The position numbers and the translations under genes are program-made. Under the pieces are notes generated by a model that had not been told where the DNA came from, did no database searches, and was given only the letters and a program-made list of their open reading frames with translations. A stretch of 7,085 bases of DNA from Clostridiaceae bacterium (GTDB taxonomy: Bacteria; Bacillota; Clostridia; Oscillospirales; QAMX01), in the NCBI GenBank assembly GCA_016297585.1, contig JAEDGJ010000123.1:1-7085 (forward strand), given 5' to 3'. Positions 5,570-7,085 of the stretch are shown here, piece by piece (within the stretch, counting starts at the first letter, position 1; each line of letters opens with the position of its first letter).

Positions 5570-6387
5570 GCGTTGGGTTCCTCCTTGGTGGTGATTTCAT
5601 GGAGCGCTTCTTTTTTCAGATACTGCGTATAGCCCGCGACGGCAAGATTCATGTACGGCGTGACATAGATCACCGACAGGCCGCAGGTAAAGGCCGCGAG
5701 GATCTCCCACGCGAGGAAGGACAGCCGGAATACGAAGAACTCCCGGACGCGCTTTTTCATCACGTTTCCGCAGAAGGAAAACGTCGCGCGGATGCCGAGC
5801 TTCGGGTTTTCCGCGATCATGTACATCGCCGGCAGATAGGCGTTGATGCGGGCATACGCGCACACGAGCAGCGCCATGAAGACGAGAAACGCCGCGAGAT
5901 ACAGTACGATCGCCGCGCCGTCCGGAATTTTGCCGAACAGCAGCGCCGAGCCGTAAAAGACCGCGGCGCCCGGGATGCCGAATATCGCCATGTACCGGAC
6001 GGCGATCAGCAGGTACCAGAGATTCGCGCCGTATGCCGCCTTCATCTTCTTTCCCTCGCCGAGCCAGGTAAACACCATCGAAAACGGCGGGCGCCCCTCC
6101 TTCGATACCTCCGCGAAAAACGCGTAGGAGCCGACCGTCAGCGGGGAAATCAGGATGGAGAAGGCCAGACTCAGCCCGTACACGAGCCCAAGCCGCGGCA
6201 GATAGGCCGAAATATCCTCTGCCTTCAGCAGCGTCTCGGCATCCGGCATCTGCGCCGTGACGATGACCGAAAACAGCGTCGTGATCACGCTGCCGATCAG
6301 CGCAACGCCGATGCAGGGCAGCAGATAGTGCCCGAGCCGCCGCTTTGCGCCGTTTTTGATCATTCTGCGAACCTGTCCTGCGTCCAT
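5566..6387 (-). CDS. DUF975-type multi-pass membrane protein
   Basis: This 273-residue protein of unknown function has about five or six hydrophobic segments (roughly residues 20-44, 66-92, 122-150, 157-180 and 219-250, the last perhaps two passes). The best family signature is in the second half: MIAENPKLGIRATFSFCGNV (190-209), then FRLSFLAWEILAAFTCGLSV (220-239) and TPYM (243-246), which matches the conserved C-terminal region of DUF975 proteins of Firmicutes. The N-terminus is basic and cytoplasmic (MDAGQVRRMIKNGAKRRLGH), and there is a charged tail. The start at 6387 is preferred because GAAAGGA lies 9 nt upstream. An alternative ATG at 6417 would add ten residues and overlap the VanW gene, but it lacks a well-placed ribosome site. 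The gene is 17 nt behind VanW and overlaps trmL by 4 nt. Its role is not known; it could be a membrane or envelope component. Confidence 0.8.
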   Translation of the reverse strand: MDAGQVRRMIKNGAKRRLGHYLLPCIGVALIGSVITTLFSVIVTAQMPDAETLLKAEDISAYLPRLGLVYGLSLAFSILISPLTVGSYAFFAEVSKEGRPPFSMVFTWLGEGKKMKAAYGANLWYLLIAVRYMAIFGIPGAAVFYGSALLFGKIPDGAAIVLYLAAFLVFMALLVCAYARINAYLPAMYMIAENPKLGIRATFSFCGNVMKKRVREFFVFRLSFLAWEILAAFTCGLSVIYVTPYMNLAVAGYTQYLKKEALHEITTKEEPNA

Positions 6388-6396
6388 CCTGAAAAA

Positions 6397-6403
6397 TCCT
6401 TTC
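6397..6403 (-). promoter_or_regulatory. Ribosome binding site choosing the DUF975 start
   Basis: GAAAGGA on the minus strand lies 9 nt before the ATG at 6387 and directly after the VanW stop codon (6405-6407). It favours this start over the ATG at 6417, which overlaps the VanW gene. Confidence 0.65.
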
Positions 6404-6404
6404 T

Positions 6405-7085
6405 TTAACCGAGCCATCCGGGCTTTTCCCCGTCCTCCCGCGGCGCCGTACCGTGAAAAGCGGCGGTTTTCCTGCTGTTTCCGGCCTTTCCGACCGTCCA
6501 GACACGGTCTTCCTTCTGATAATACGAGCGGTTCTCCATCGTCCGGGCGATCTCGCGGCCGTTTTCGCGCGTCACGCGGTAGGTGACCGTCGCATAGCCG
6601 CGCTGTCCCGCCGCCGTGCGCTCGCAGTACGTCTCTCCGAGCGACGCGTCCACCGTTTCCACGTCCTCCGGCTCCGTCACGGACAGCACGACCGTTTCGA
6701 GCTCCGTTAAGCGCTCCGGGTGCTCGTCCGTCCCGACGAGCCGCACCGTCACGGTCGAGCCCTTCTGCACGCATTCCACGCGGAGGGGAAAGTCCGTGCT
6801 GTTGCGGAAGCGGAAGTCGACACTGCCGTAATAGACCGTCGCGTCCTCGCCGAGCGGCGCATAGCCGACGGCGAACCGGTGGCAGGCGCGCTCGACGATC
6901 TCGAGATCCGCCCGCGCCGCCGCCATATACAGCGTGCTCGACACCTGACAGATGCCCCCGCCCGCGTCCTCGACCTTCTCGCCGCCGCGGAAGACCGTCG
7001 CGTCCCGGAAGCCGCGCGCATAGGTGCGCTCGCCGACCGTGCCGTTGTAGGAAAACGTCTCCCCGGCGCCGAGCACCGTGCCGTC
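6405..7085 (-). CDS. VanW-domain protein with C-terminal G5-like domain, 5' end outside the window
   Basis: The last 226 residues are visible and the N-terminus is beyond the right edge. The VanW domain is clear: DGTVLGAGETFSYNGTVGER (visible residues 1-20), GGGICQVSSTLY (42-53, with Cys46), ERACHRFAVGYAPLGEDATV (65-84, with His69) and the YGSVDFRFRNSTDFPLRV strand region (86-103). A following segment (about 130-198) with SVTEPEDVETVDASLGE, GYATVTYRVTRENGREIART and RVWTVG resembles a G5-type beta domain, thought to bind cell-wall glycans. VanW was first noted in a vancomycin resistance cluster, but most copies in Clostridia have nothing to do with resistance and the biochemical role is unsettled. 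Complete homologues are usually secreted or membrane-anchored with a longer N-terminus; this cannot be seen here. It heads the visible part of an operon with DUF975 and trmL. The in-frame GTG at 7076 is internal to the domain and is not the true start. Confidence 0.93.
   Translation of the reverse strand, partial: DGTVLGAGETFSYNGTVGERTYARGFRDATVFRGGEKVEDAGGGICQVSSTLYMAAARADLEIVERACHRFAVGYAPLGEDATVYYGSVDFRFRNSTDFPLRVECVQKGSTVTVRLVGTDEHPERLTELETVVLSVTEPEDVETVDASLGETYCERTAAGQRGYATVTYRVTRENGREIARTMENRSYYQKEDRVWTVGKAGNSRKTAAFHGTAPREDGEKPGWLG

Noticed and set aside
5599..6408. A 269-codon plus-strand frame opposite the DUF975 gene
   Set aside because: It is highly charged and low in complexity, as expected from the reverse of a membrane-protein gene, and has no recognisable domain or ribosome site.

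Overview
This GC-rich window with classical Shine-Dalgarno sites (AGGAGG type) and a near-ideal sigma-A promoter looks like a chromosomal piece of a GC-rich Clostridia-type Firmicute. The gene content supports that guess: a VanW protein, a DUF975 membrane protein, a YdjI-like SPFH/zinc-ribbon protein and TrmL. No tRNA, rRNA, CRISPR array or mobile element was seen.

Layout from left to right. Positions 1-175 (minus) hold the N-terminal 58 residues of a winged-helix protein of the AlkZ/YcaQ DNA glycosylase family, cut by the window edge. It is preceded by an intrinsic terminator (210-248, minus strand) that ends the next transcript. That transcript (minus) carries an SPFH protein with three C-terminal zinc ribbons (1490-2806), followed 6 nt later by a divergent GH4-like NAD-dependent glycosidase (260-1483). 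Its promoter (2849-2877) has consensus -35 and -10 boxes with a 17-bp spacer. From the same 222-bp intergenic region, a weaker promoter fires rightward into a two-gene sugar unit: a xylose-isomerase-like TIM-barrel isomerase/epimerase (3029-3862) and a Gfo/Idh/MocA dehydrogenase (3888-4955). A strong hairpin with T-tract (4976-5025) separates this unit from a convergent minus-strand operon made of a 5'-truncated VanW/G5-like protein (6405-7085), a DUF975 membrane protein (5566-6387) and the tRNA methyltransferase TrmL (5048-5569). The last two genes overlap by ATGA.

How they may work together: GH4 enzymes and Gfo/Idh/MocA dehydrogenases both use NAD to oxidise sugar hydroxyls, and xylose-isomerase-like TIM barrels act on sugars or keto-sugars. 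The central four genes may therefore include a small redox-based sugar or glycoside pathway split over two divergent transcripts. The SPFH gene is the odd member, because its relatives belong to membrane-stress (PspA-linked) systems. The right-hand operon looks like envelope plus tRNA housekeeping. Nothing here is clearly a new system. The best candidates for a second look are the GH4-like/SPFH coupling and the divergent three-enzyme sugar cluster.
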